Origin: Ceratobasidium sp. AG-K
Taxonomy: Eukaryota; Basidiomycota; Agaricomycetes; Cantharellales; Ceratobasidiaceae
Reading direction: 5' to 3'
Assembly (NCBI GenBank): GCA_037039685.1
Contig: JAWNGF010000011.1
Coordinates: 372,001-436,000, forward strand
DNA: 64,000 nt
Part shown: positions 23,527-32,546 of the stretch, piece after piece
Numbering within the stretch: the first letter of the stretch is position 1
Layout: each line of letters begins with the position of its first letter
The notes under the pieces: generated by a model
What the model was told of the DNA's origin: nothing
The model's input: the letters and a program-made list of their open reading frames with translations, nothing else
Database searches by the model: none
Translations under genes and position numbers: made by a program

Positions 23527-25685
23527 ATATTAAACGCGATTGTCGCAAACCAGGCGGAGGAAATTACAAGCGCGGCAACAATAACAATAATCGAGGACGA
23601 AAAAACTATCAAGGTAACAACAACAACAGAGGACGAAATAACAACAACCGAGGAGGACGATCCAACAACAATGGTCAAGGACGAAATAACAACAATGAGC
23701 GACAAAGCAACAACAATGAAAATCAAGGCGAACAAGCAAATTTTGCAAGTTCTGACAATACGGAAGTCGCTTTTGTCTTCACAACATCTCGACTTGCCAA
23801 CCGATTTGAACGACAAGCTCAACCTCTCATTGCAAAGCAAGAAACTCACATTGAGGACCTTCCTGAGTCCATTAAACAGGAAATAATAGCAAAGTTCAAC
23901 CCGACAAATCTCTTTGGTCAAACTGAAACGCAATATAGCTTTGCTACTAATGATACCTGGATTATAGATTCCGGCGCTTCCTGTCATGTCACTAATAGGC
24001 AAGAACATCTAACCAATTTCACTCCCATCAAATCAACAGTCATGGGAATTGGAGGCCAAGCTGAAATTTCAGGCCTTGGCACACTCACTCTCAACATTGG
24101 AATCACACTGCCCAAAATTAACAATAAACAACCACAATCCAAGGACGCATATAATGACCAAATTGAACTCAACAATGTTGCACTTGTTGAAAAATCACCA
24201 GTAAACCTAATTTCCCTTTCTGCATGGACTGACACCTTTCCATGGATGAAGATAGTCATTCAAGAAGACTGGATGTACTTTTATGAGGAAGATCACATTG
24301 TAGCCGCAGCACAGAAATTAGGCGATTGCCAAACCGGCAACTCCTGGCACCTAATTGCAACCGTCAACAAATTCCAGAATGCATATACAGCGTGATCACT
24401 CCAAGATTGGCACATTATACTTGGTCACACAGACCCACGCAACGTCATTCGCCTATCGGAAATATCTAAATCTTTATCCCTGACAAAACGCGAGACCAAA
24501 GACCCGCATTTTGACTGCATTGGATGTATCAAAGGCAAATTGACTGTCCGACAATTCGGAAACATGCCATCCAACAAATCTTTCAATATTGGCGATTTAT
24601 TTTACTCTGACGTATGGGGACCTGCGCGCACAGCATCCATTCAAGGATACCTCTATTACATCATGTTTACCAATGCAGCATCCCGCTTCACTTTCCTTTT
24701 CTTCATGAAACACAAGAATGAAGCAGTCGACAAGTTCATTAAACTAGGAAACATCATGCGCACCCAAAAAGGAGTCAAAATCAAACGCATACACTTTGAT
24801 AACGGAAAGGAACTAGTCAACAAACGTCTTGAAGACCACTGCGAAAAGACCGGCACTGAGATAACAACCACAGCACCTTATTCATCTCAACAAAACGGTG
24901 TCGCCGAGCGCAAAAATCGATCATTAACTGAACGAGGAAGATGCATGCTCCATGGCCAATCAAATACACGCGATAAACCTTATCTTTGGTCAGAAGCTAT
25001 CGCATACGCATGCCTGATCAACAATAATATGCCTGCCAAAATAAATGGAGGATGGAAAATACCTCAAGTCCTAATATTTGGTAACCCCCTCAATATGAAG
25101 TATTTTCAACTTTTTGGCACCACTTGCCATGTTTTACTTCAAAAGAAAGGCCAAGACAAGATGGCAGCCAAAACCCAAACTGCTATATTTACAGGATTAG
25201 GACGTAACTCCGGAGGCGTATGGAGATATCTAGCACTACCTCACCGTGCAATCCAAGAATCAAGAAACGTTTATTTCTCACGGCATTTACCAGACCCCGC
25301 CTCATCGCTTGACACTCCACCACTTGGATTATCAGAGATACATGAAAATTTTGATGATACAGACTGGACTGAGATGGAAATGCCAAGTGAGTGGGAGCAG
25401 GAGACTGAGTCCAAACCTCAGAATGCCAGCAAAGTTGAATCAAACTCAGTTGAACCAACAACTCCCATGGCAACTCCCAAATCTCACGCCAACTCACAGT
25501 CCACTCAGCCAATTCCCACACAGCCAGCGCTTACAAAGCCGCTCGCGTACGCTCAACATTGGTACCTCGCTAATTCGTATCTCGGAATTCGTGCAGAAGA
25601 CGCCCACACGGCTTTAGGCGAACATTTCCCGCATTCTCTTTATATGTTTGCTTTAACTTCGGCTTTTGCACGCATGGCTCATTGA
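23526..25685 (+). pseudogene. copia protease-integrase polyprotein fragment
   Basis: One frame is open from the knuckle half (HIKRDC) to the TGA at 25683-25685 except for a single in-frame TGA at 24393-24395. In order: an Asn-rich linker; the aspartic protease motif WIIDSGASCHVT; the integrase HHCC zinc finger (LGH...CIGC); and the DDE core with Asp in SDVWGP, Asp in FDNGKE and Glu in NGVAERKNRS. The integrase catalytic triad is intact. The reverse transcriptase is missing. The internal stop (GCG TGA TCA) could come from a CGA codon by one C-to-T change. Confidence 0.85.
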
Positions 25686-25692
25686 GGGGGAG
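25684..25692 (+). other. Polypurine tract
   Basis: GAGGGGGAG directly before the TGTTGTGA start of the LTR, the plus-strand primer site of LTR retroelements. It overlaps the stop codon of the polyprotein. Confidence 0.75.
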
Positions 25693-25965
25693 TGTTGTGA
25701 CTTAGTAATCATACACGTACTTACATGCGTGTCATTCTCGTGTATCTGAGCCCGTATCTCGTTTGTGTGTTGTACATTCGTGTCAACACGTATTTCTGTC
25801 GTATATACATAGTATCTTTAGCGCGTATAAATAGAGGCTGTATAAACGTTGTATATACATCGATTCAGTCACATACAATTCGCTTTCCACTGCTCTACTT
25901 TGCTAAGACCTAGCTTTGAGTGTTTTTCAGGTTCACTTCACTACACTCGACGTCGTTCGTTTCCA
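25693..25965 (+). repeat. 3' LTR of the copia element (right end uncertain)
   Basis: Begins TGTTGTGAC right after the polypurine tract and contains a strong TATA box. No second copy exists in the window to fix the right border, which I place no later than the ATG of the next gene. Confidence 0.6.
25826..25833 (+). promoter_or_regulatory. TATA box inside the LTR
   Basis: TATAAATA in a GC-flanked context. It lies 134 nt upstream of the protease-like gene's ATG and may drive that gene as well as the element. Confidence 0.5.
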
Positions 25966-25966
25966 G

Positions 25967-27439
25967 ATGGTCGACTTCGACGAAGCCCCGTCGGACGAAG
26001 AATATGGCTCGGCCGACGAAGACGACAGCGAAGAGGCGGCAGAGGTCAAGAAGAAACTGGCTGTCGGGCCGGTCACCATCTGGGTCGGCGTATTCCCCGA
26101 CAGAATCCCCGCCACTGCTGCCCACGACGCAACTCAAGTCGTCCTAGGCCTCCTCGCGGAACACCAAATTACTGACGTCGATGTCGACTTTCGCGAGTCC
26201 CTTTATAGGCGCGAGGTTGGCCCGCGGCTTCTCAGCCCCGTCGGCGACCTGGACCCTCTTGTCGATGTCATCAGTCCCCTCACTCCTGCCCTCGGTCTTC
26301 ACATCTCCACTACGGCCAGGCCCAAGGCCCAAGGCACCATGGACCTCTACCTTGCAGAGGGCGGCGAGACCAATAGGCTCTTGGGCCTCACGTGCAACCA
26401 TGTCCTCCTCAATTCGAGCGAAGGCCGTGTCGACTACGCATACCACCCAAGTGCACCTGCCAAGAACGTCGTCCTACTCGGCAGGAAGGCTCACGCCAAG
26501 CTCGTCGACTCGGTCAAATTTAAGATCGCGGGATACGGCATCTCGGTCAGACGCCGGAGAAAGCAAATCCAAGGTTTTGTGGATAGAGAGAAGGGTAGCG
26601 ACCCCGACGACGTTGCAAAGGCGGAGAGGGAGCGAACCAAGACTCAGGCACTGCTGGACGACGCGGAGACGGCGTTGGCGGCACTTGCAGACTTGCTTAA
26701 TCAGGTCAAGAAGGAGTGGAGGAGCATTGGCGATCGCACTCTTGGCCATATCATCCTTGCCCCCACCATCAGGCTCGGCGTCGGCGAAGAGCGCTTCACT
26801 GAGGATTGGGGGGTCTTCCGTCTCAGCCGGGATAAGCTCGGTCAAGGCTTCCAGGGCAACAAGATTGACTTGGGCGCGTTTCGACTATCCAACTCGGGCC
26901 GTCCATCTACTAACCTGACCGCTGTCTACCATCTAGGGACCAATATGACTCTGGAGGACTTCACCGTCAAGTGCTTCTCGCGCGGCGACAGCAACTGGAA
27001 CTTTCAGTATCCGGAAGACCGCCTGCTTCCACTCCACGGGGTCATCAGCGACGAGCTCATGCGTTCCCCGGACATGTGGGATCTGGACGGTGAGCCCTGC
27101 TTGTTGGTCGTCAAGAACGGCAACACCACCAACACCACCCTCGGACGCGCGAACGGAATCTTCTCCATAGTTCGTGAGTACTCGATGAACGCGGACGCCC
27201 ACAGCACGTCAATGGAGTGGGGGATTGTCAATTACGATAGTAAGTCCGACGTCTTCTCGGAGGCTGGAGACTCGGGGGCCATCGTCGCCGACATCCGTGG
27301 CCGCATCGGTGGCTTGCTCACCGGCGGTGCGGGCAAGACCAAGTCCTCCGACATGACTTATGCCACTCCCTTCTGGTGGCTCCTCCGTCGGATAAAGGCC
27401 GGCGGTCTCCCCAACGTGAATCTCAACATCTCTGAGTAG
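25967..27439 (+). CDS. Intracellular trypsin-like serine protease-fold protein
   Basis: Single-exon, 490 aa. The first 30 or so residues are highly acidic, with no signal peptide. A chymotrypsin-fold triad is visible: His near 145 in LTCNHVLL, Asp near 280 in EDWGVF, Ser near 436 in EAGDSGAIV. A charged, probably coiled-coil insert (about 215-252) sits between His and Asp. This family of large trypsin-like proteins without secretion signals recurs in basidiomycete genomes; no function is established that I know of. The reading frame extends upstream to 25916 through LTR sequence, but I choose the ATG at 25967 because the acidic start follows it. The 5' UTR must lie in or next to the LTR. The gene ends tail-to-tail with the dioxygenase copy. 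No lesions. Confidence 0.85.
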   Translation: MVDFDEAPSDEEYGSADEDDSEEAAEVKKKLAVGPVTIWVGVFPDRIPATAAHDATQVVLGLLAEHQITDVDVDFRESLYRREVGPRLLSPVGDLDPLVDVISPLTPALGLHISTTARPKAQGTMDLYLAEGGETNRLLGLTCNHVLLNSSEGRVDYAYHPSAPAKNVVLLGRKAHAKLVDSVKFKIAGYGISVRRRRKQIQGFVDREKGSDPDDVAKAERERTKTQALLDDAETALAALADLLNQVKKEWRSIGDRTLGHIILAPTIRLGVGEERFTEDWGVFRLSRDKLGQGFQGNKIDLGAFRLSNSGRPSTNLTAVYHLGTNMTLEDFTVKCFSRGDSNWNFQYPEDRLLPLHGVISDELMRSPDMWDLDGEPCLLVVKNGNTTNTTLGRANGIFSIVREYSMNADAHSTSMEWGIVNYDSKSDVFSEAGDSGAIVADIRGRIGGLLTGGAGKTKSSDMTYATPFWWLLRRIKAGGLPNVNLNISE

Positions 27440-27733
27440 GTGCCTCGACCACCCGTGGGGTGACTGTTCAGGTTCGTCTCTTCCCGTCTCTGTCTTTCTG
27501 TACTTGCAACGACTAATGACCTTGACGCCTAGGTTTTGGACTAGTGGACTCGTCTAGGTTCGTTTCGTTTCCCACTCCTGATGATTGGTGTGGGGTCAAG
27601 TTCCCCGCGTGGAGATCCGAGAAGCGGATTGCCATAATAATTAATTTCAGTTATTCACGAATTCATTTCATATTCAATCTCCAGCCTGTCTCCTGAGTAC
27701 CTCACATCCCCTTATTCCCTCATCTTCTCGATC

Positions 27734-29197
27734 CTAATCCGCGTATCCCCTCACCACGCCCTCTGTCCTCGAATCGTCCACACCCAACGCCTTCCACACC
27801 TCTTTTTGCCGATCCAAAGCCTTTTTCCCGCCCTTTTCGTACTCGCGCACCGAAATCGGGCGTTCTCCGTGCGGCGTGACTCGCAATGCATGTCGTTGAG
27901 CCGGGAAAAAGTCAAACGTCGCCGCGTGTGTCACGACCTATCACCACCGTCGGTCAACTGCATTCCATAGCGGCAACAAGGGCTTACTCGGTTATCAAAC
28001 AGGACGATATCGTCTATTTCCCAATGCTATCTGACCTGAAAGTCTGGATTCTCTGCGATTTGGCGAAACAGGAACCGGAGGATCGCATCGGATTCGGCTT
28101 TGGGAACCCCGACTATGCGGCGGGTGAAACCTGCGACCGGAATAAATAAAACGATTAGGGAGACGGGTGGAGGGCGAACCGGCGTTGACGTAGACGCTTT
28201 TGACTCCTGTAGCGGGGTGGACTCGAACGAGAGGGTGAACCGTCTCGATGGGTTCGCGTCGGACGTGGGTACCGGCTGCGCGTGATCCTTGGGCCTGTGG
28301 ACGTAAGTACGTTTTTGTATACGAGTCGAGGAACGTACTTGGTTGACGGCGCTGTGCACTGCTGAGAGTTGTTCGAGGTATTGTTGCAGGTACGGTGAGA
28401 GGGACGAGTAGAGCGCATATCTACCAGTATATTCAGTTACAGTTGGGTACCCGGTGACGGGCTTACCCTGAGCTCCAGAGCGTATCTCCACCTTCTTCGG
28501 GCGAGATGAGCAGTTTGAAGATAGTCGTGCCGGGTGGTTGAATCTACGTCCCATCAGTTATGCTCTCAAACCCCCTGAGACTTGCCTCGTAGGAAACATC
28601 CGAGTGCCAGAGTTCGAACTTGGAAAACGACGAAGTGTCAGGGCGGCGCGTGTGGTCGGCGTACACGACTGCGATATATGAGTAGGGTTCAGACCAAGTT
28701 GGTATCACTCACCGTGGACTTCTTCGAGGCCTGGTTCCTTTGGTACACCGGTTGACGGGTGTTTGTGCAGAGGGCCGTAGTAGCGGCCGAGGGAGAGGAG
28801 GTCTTGGATGGATGCGTCCTGTGTGCGGAGGACTGGAGATTGTAAGTGGAGGTGAGGAGTGGTATGGTGGACGTACAGACTGCGCCACGTTCGGCGACCA
28901 AGAGGGCCCTGGAGAGTATTAGACCTGCAGAGTGCCTAAATAACGACTTACAGTTCGTCCTTTTGAGCGTCGGTGAGTTGACGCAAATCCAGTCCAGTGA
29001 CTTCACTTCCGACGGCGGGGGTGATGTTCTTAACTTTTACACCGTCCTTGAGAAGATTGAGCTTGGCCGGGTCCGCGTTCAAAGCGCGCTCGGTGATTTC
29101 TTGTTCCTGGAGCGGAGGCCAAGAGACTTTTGGAAACACGGGCTGTGTGCGAGTTAGAGCCGAGTCATAGACAATGCAAAGACACACCTTGTAGACA
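27734..29197 (-). pseudogene. TauD/TfdA dioxygenase, copy 1, truncated and interrupted
   Basis: Fe(II)/2-oxoglutarate dioxygenase related to fungal sulfonate/taurine dioxygenases. The HxD motif (WHSDVSYE), the second metal His (VVTHAATFDF) and the Arg in QRHALRVTP are encoded. Lesions: an in-frame TAG at 28027-28029, where copy 2 has Trp (VRWRW), before the last exon with the second His; and no first exon, since similarity to copy 2 stops at about 29197, inside the last codons of exon 1. The sequence beyond that point belongs to the histone remnant. One intron (donor at 28585) has changed from GT to GC relative to copy 2. Exons between 28165 and 29197 are about 97-98% identical to copy 2, while the part from 27740 to 28160 is only about 80-85% identical. 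Confidence 0.88.
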
Positions 29198-29780
29198 GGA
29201 TAGCCAGACGCACGTGTCCTCAAACAGGTGTACCAGTTAAGCCTCGGTTGCTTCGTGAAGTGCAAGTAGTGCCGAGCTTTGCCAACGCAAGCCGTAGGGG
29301 TATCCGCCCCCTGATTGGGTGGTCATGTCTTCGGCAACTCCAGGAACCTATTCCAAACAATCAGATCAAACCGGCTCTCGCGGGCAAGGATGGCTGAAAT
29401 CTGCACCACTCGAGAAAACGGCAGTTTTGCTACCAGCACGTTGGTCGATTATTGATACCGGCGAATTTCCCGAAGCGCAACAACACCGGGGTGGAACCGG
29501 CGTTTCTTCTTGCCTCCCTCCTCGTCCTCTTCGTCTTGTTCTTAAGTAGGTAGTTAGCTAAAGAGCCATTATCAGATCAATAGTACCACTCACGACGAGA
29601 CTTGGAAGGACCTGCAGTGCTCGACTTCCTAGAGGGCTTTCCACCGGTACCCTCCCTTGTAGTGTTTGATTTCTTCTTCGGTGGAGTTGCTGCCCCCACC
29701 TCACCCCCGTCCGACGGTCTCGAGCTTCGCTTTTTCGACGGCCCAGCTTTAGGTGTGCCTCCTTGCACTGTCGTTACCAT
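29198..29780 (-). pseudogene. CSE4: Centromeric histone H3 (CENP-A/Cse4) remnant
   Basis: Hand-spliced pieces: 29594-29780, 29407-29540, 29198-29347. A long basic N-terminal tail (MVTTVQGGTPKAGPSKKR...) typical of centromeric H3 leads into the histone fold: HPGVVALREIRRYQ, then KLPFSRV, then LRWQSSALLAL and LVHLFEDTC. The long loop 1, the Trp in LRWQSSA and LVHLFED are CENP-A features rather than canonical H3. Lesions: TAA at 29449-29451 where a Lys is expected (RRYQ-K-ST); TAA at 29237-29239 where Tyr is expected (TEA-Y-LV); and loss of everything after LFEDTC, where dioxygenase copy 1 begins. The essential centromere gene must therefore be elsewhere in the genome. Family assignment is firm; the origin of the fusion is inferred. 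Confidence 0.85.
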
Positions 29781-30832
29781 GATGTCATGAAAGAGCGGGG
29801 AAAGTGAGTGATGGAAGCTACGATCAATCTGGCGCCCTTGATGTTTACAGACATCACGTGCCACGCGCCGTCCAATCGAATCAAGGATGAAAATCGTAAT
29901 AGGTCTGACCCCGTCTGATCCTGTTAGAGACCAGCCCGACGTATACAAGGGCCTGGGAGAAAATGTCAGTTTTATAGATGTGAGCTAATGTGCTAATTGG
30001 TGCCAATTAGCGCTGATTACTCCAGGCGCTTTTTTCTGACGAGTGGGTTTGCATGGCGTCGCTAACCTCTGTTCTCGTTCTTCGTGTATGTACTGGTGGT
30101 GATTGTCCGATTGTATATTGTACAAGTACATTATGGCATATACATACACATTGAATGAATTCGCATTATCACCTATATGTCCTATCAAAAGTTGGCCGTA
30201 GTTCAAGCGCCACATCTCATGGCGCTCCCATCAAACGCCTCTGCTCCCAACGTGCTCATGATCAAATGCCGCATCTCCGGAAGGCTCCGTAAAGGGGGAC
30301 TTGGGTCCCTGGCTCCTCGTGCTCCGGAGTACTTCGAAGCGCTTCGCAGAAAATTCAATTTTTGTTGAGCATTTGCGGTCCTAATTTATCACTGGGCTCT
30401 CTTGTGACGCTCAACGCTCGAACTAAATATCGAAACCCCCACCTATGTCTGAGGTACCCTCGCGCTGGTTTTGCCAGTGACAAGCGATCGCAGGAACTAA
30501 CCAACTATTGCATTAAGCATATGGACTTGCGGAATCTCGGTGCTCCGTGTCTAATTCTCACTTATAACAAGCAGTGGATATGGCACACTCATTCGGCTAA
30601 TGTGAGTTTGGGCACCGGTAGGTACCAAGGGTAGGAGGGAATACCTTGGTAACTCTCAATGCACAATATGGGCGCTTGAAGGTGGTCAATGTGCCGACGC
30701 TGGTATCCCAAGTGCTATCCGTGCAAATTTCTACTCGTTTTGTTGCAGTATAGCACAATTCAATAATCAAATATCATTCAAGGACAAAACCAAGCAAACA
30801 AGCAACCTGACTAATCTAAAGAGTTGTGCCAT
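29781..30832. other. Intergenic, nothing recognised
   Basis: Five-prime flank of the histone remnant and 3' flank of the small secreted peptide gene. Short frames show no motif. Confidence 0.4.
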
Positions 30833-31108
30833 TTACTTGCAGAAATTTTGGCAGTTGATGTTGCACTGGAAAGTTACGGGGTAGCAGCCACGCATGCCTA
30901 TAGATCGTTAATCGTTAGTATCCATGCCTACGTAACGGTTTAGAACGCACAGTCGGTGTAGCAGCTGCGTTTCTCGACAGAGACCTCGACGGGGGTGGGA
31001 GCTGCAGCGGCAATGCCAGCGAGGGCAACAATGGCGGCGGTAAAGGTGACTGACACAAGTAAGCACACACGACGGAAGAAACGGGGGGGGGGGGGACTTA
31101 CAGCGCAT
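30833..31108 (-). CDS. Small secreted six-cysteine peptide precursor
   Basis: Model: complement(join(30833..30897,30951..31049,31102..31108)), 56 aa. Exon 1 has only 7 nt. Both introns (52 and 53 bp) have GTAAGT/GTGCGT donors and CAG/TAG acceptors. The precursor has a signal peptide (FTFTAAIVALAGIAAAA), a short pro-segment ending in the dibasic Kex2 site EKR, and a 26-residue C-terminal peptide with six Cys. Their spacing is C-X3-C-X3-C-X6-C-X3-C-X3-C, symmetric about the centre, ending FCK. A TATA box lies about 75 nt upstream. Reading through intron 2 would stop after a 38-residue product with only two of these Cys. I do not recognise a family; candidates are an apoplastic effector or an antimicrobial-type peptide with a helical-hairpin fold. 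The model rests on splice logic only. Confidence 0.72.
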
Positions 31109-31182
31109 TTTAGTAAACTTGAAAATGAAGCAGTAGAGGCGTTGGACAATGTGGTGGTGATTCTTGTGCCCCAATCCTTCAC

Positions 31183-31190
31183 TTTTTATA
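31183..31190 (-). promoter_or_regulatory. TATA box of the six-cysteine peptide gene
   Basis: TATAAAAA on the minus strand about 75 nt before the ATG, in good position for a short 5' UTR. This supports the gene being real. Confidence 0.5.
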
Positions 31191-31416
31191 TCCGATTGCG
31201 GCCTCAACCAACCCAGCGCCTTTGCATTGCGGAACACACGCATATAGTTCCTTCAACGGACTATCGGTCTCTGACCCAATGGCAATCACTGCCGTGCAAT
31301 TATTTCCCCATCCGGTCCCCAATGCGTCAGGTGAGTGCCAAAGATATCAAGCATTAGCGAAGGATCCTATACTGCGGAGGCCACCCCGCGTAGCATAGCT
31401 TTCACTGCGCGTATAT

Positions 31417-32130
31417 CTCGGATCACAATTCCAACTAGGTGGTGACTCTCGTACCTAGGTGATTCTGATCCGTAAAGCACGGGCTATCGGGCAACAACAA
31501 ATGCGGACTCTGGATAGCGGGACAGTAGCGTACGTCTCTCTATACCTGGAGTGTAATTGATGGCAGCAGAGCAGACATCGAGACGGAAGAATTGAACTGG
31601 GCAAATGAAAATTGTAGAGCAGGCAAACGATCCGTTGTCGTGAATAGGAGTCTCTTTCGCCTATCGTGAAAGCCGTATAATCTGTCTTTCATGACAGATA
31701 ACTCGTACATCCTGCTCTACCAGCGCTCACATAGAATGGGACGAGGGGAATTCCCTAGGTACAAAAGCGAAGGCCATTGGACATCGGTGCATATACGCAC
31801 TTCATCCTTGTCTACGATCAGCGCCAAATAACATTTTAAGATGAGTACAAACATGAACCATAATGGGTACTTGACATGCTCCCAGTTTCCGACTCCGGAT
31901 ATTCTCCAGACCTTTGTTCTGTTTGTCCACCGCTGAGCGAGTCGAGTTAGAGCATTCAGGTGTATCCGCCAGCCAAACAAAAATGTCGCACTTAATCGGC
32001 TATATTTCTACAAAGGTTAGATGCGCGTTGCTTTTGGTAATTGAAAGCCTCAACTCCCACCGATTTGGTTTTGACAACTCGAAAGTGAGTGGCCGGGGCG
32101 GTTCCGCCACACGGCATGCACATGGGCTCA
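31417..32130. repeat. Diverged dispersed repeat, copy B
   Basis: Partner of the copy at 21.6-22.0 kb. The 54-bp block is at 31417-31470 and the second matching block at 31838-31870. The blocks are 6 nt apart in copy A but 367 nt apart here, so copy B carries an insertion or copy A a deletion. Similarity fades towards about 32.1 kb. Confidence 0.6.
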
Positions 32131-32546
32131 CCTGCCGCAAGTTGGAGTGGGAGAATGATGAACCAATTTCCTCGCCGGTATGGGCGCGTGTAACCATCAT
32201 TGGGGCAACAATCCATGCCCACCTCACCCATCACCCAATAACCTACACTCCGAGGTCCATGGTTTCGCCGTCGCACTCACTGCCGCTTGAAGCTCACCGC
32301 ACCACCCAAGTCCCAAAGCAGACCTAATCCGTACAACTCGGATCAAGGGCCTACTCGTAAATGGCGCGCTAGTCATCCCTGATGCCCGACGAACCCCATT
32401 TATGCGCAAGAATTGGTGCGGGGCCATGGTGTCCGCGTGGAGACTCGGGAAGCAAATTGCCAAGATGATTGATTGCACAGTCACTCACGAATTCGTTTCA
32501 TTTTCTGCCCCTAGCTTCAACCGCCCCAGTCCCCAGTCTCTCCATC

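Larger units (their letters stand above)
22555..25965 (+). mobile_element. Ty1/copia LTR retroelement, incomplete and decayed
   Basis: Order is gag, CCHC knuckle, aspartic protease, integrase, polypurine tract, 3' LTR. The protease-before-integrase order, with the reverse transcriptase expected after the integrase, is the copia arrangement. Here the reverse transcriptase and RNase H are absent: the frame runs from integrase through a short serine/threonine-rich tail straight to the stop and polypurine tract. No 5' LTR matching the 3' one was found upstream. The element is therefore non-autonomous even apart from its point lesions. Confidence 0.85.

Noticed and set aside
23295..24008. 237-codon minus-strand frame with Phe and Val/Ile runs
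   Set aside because: Antisense of the copia Asn-rich linker and the A/T tract.
26181..26918. 245-codon frame inside the trypsin-like gene (+)
   Set aside because: Shifted-frame shadow of the protease gene, rich in Arg/Ser as expected from its codon use.
28605..28620. GTTCGAAC sequences at about 28612, 33432 and 34846 as tRNA B boxes
   Set aside because: They lie in exons of the dioxygenase copies and DSN1 and lack an A box or cloverleaf.
30940..31182. Reading of the small secreted gene as a CaaX-type pheromone ending CAF
   Set aside because: Only two residues follow the Cys, so it is not a CaaX box; splicing intron 2 gives a six-Cys peptide instead.
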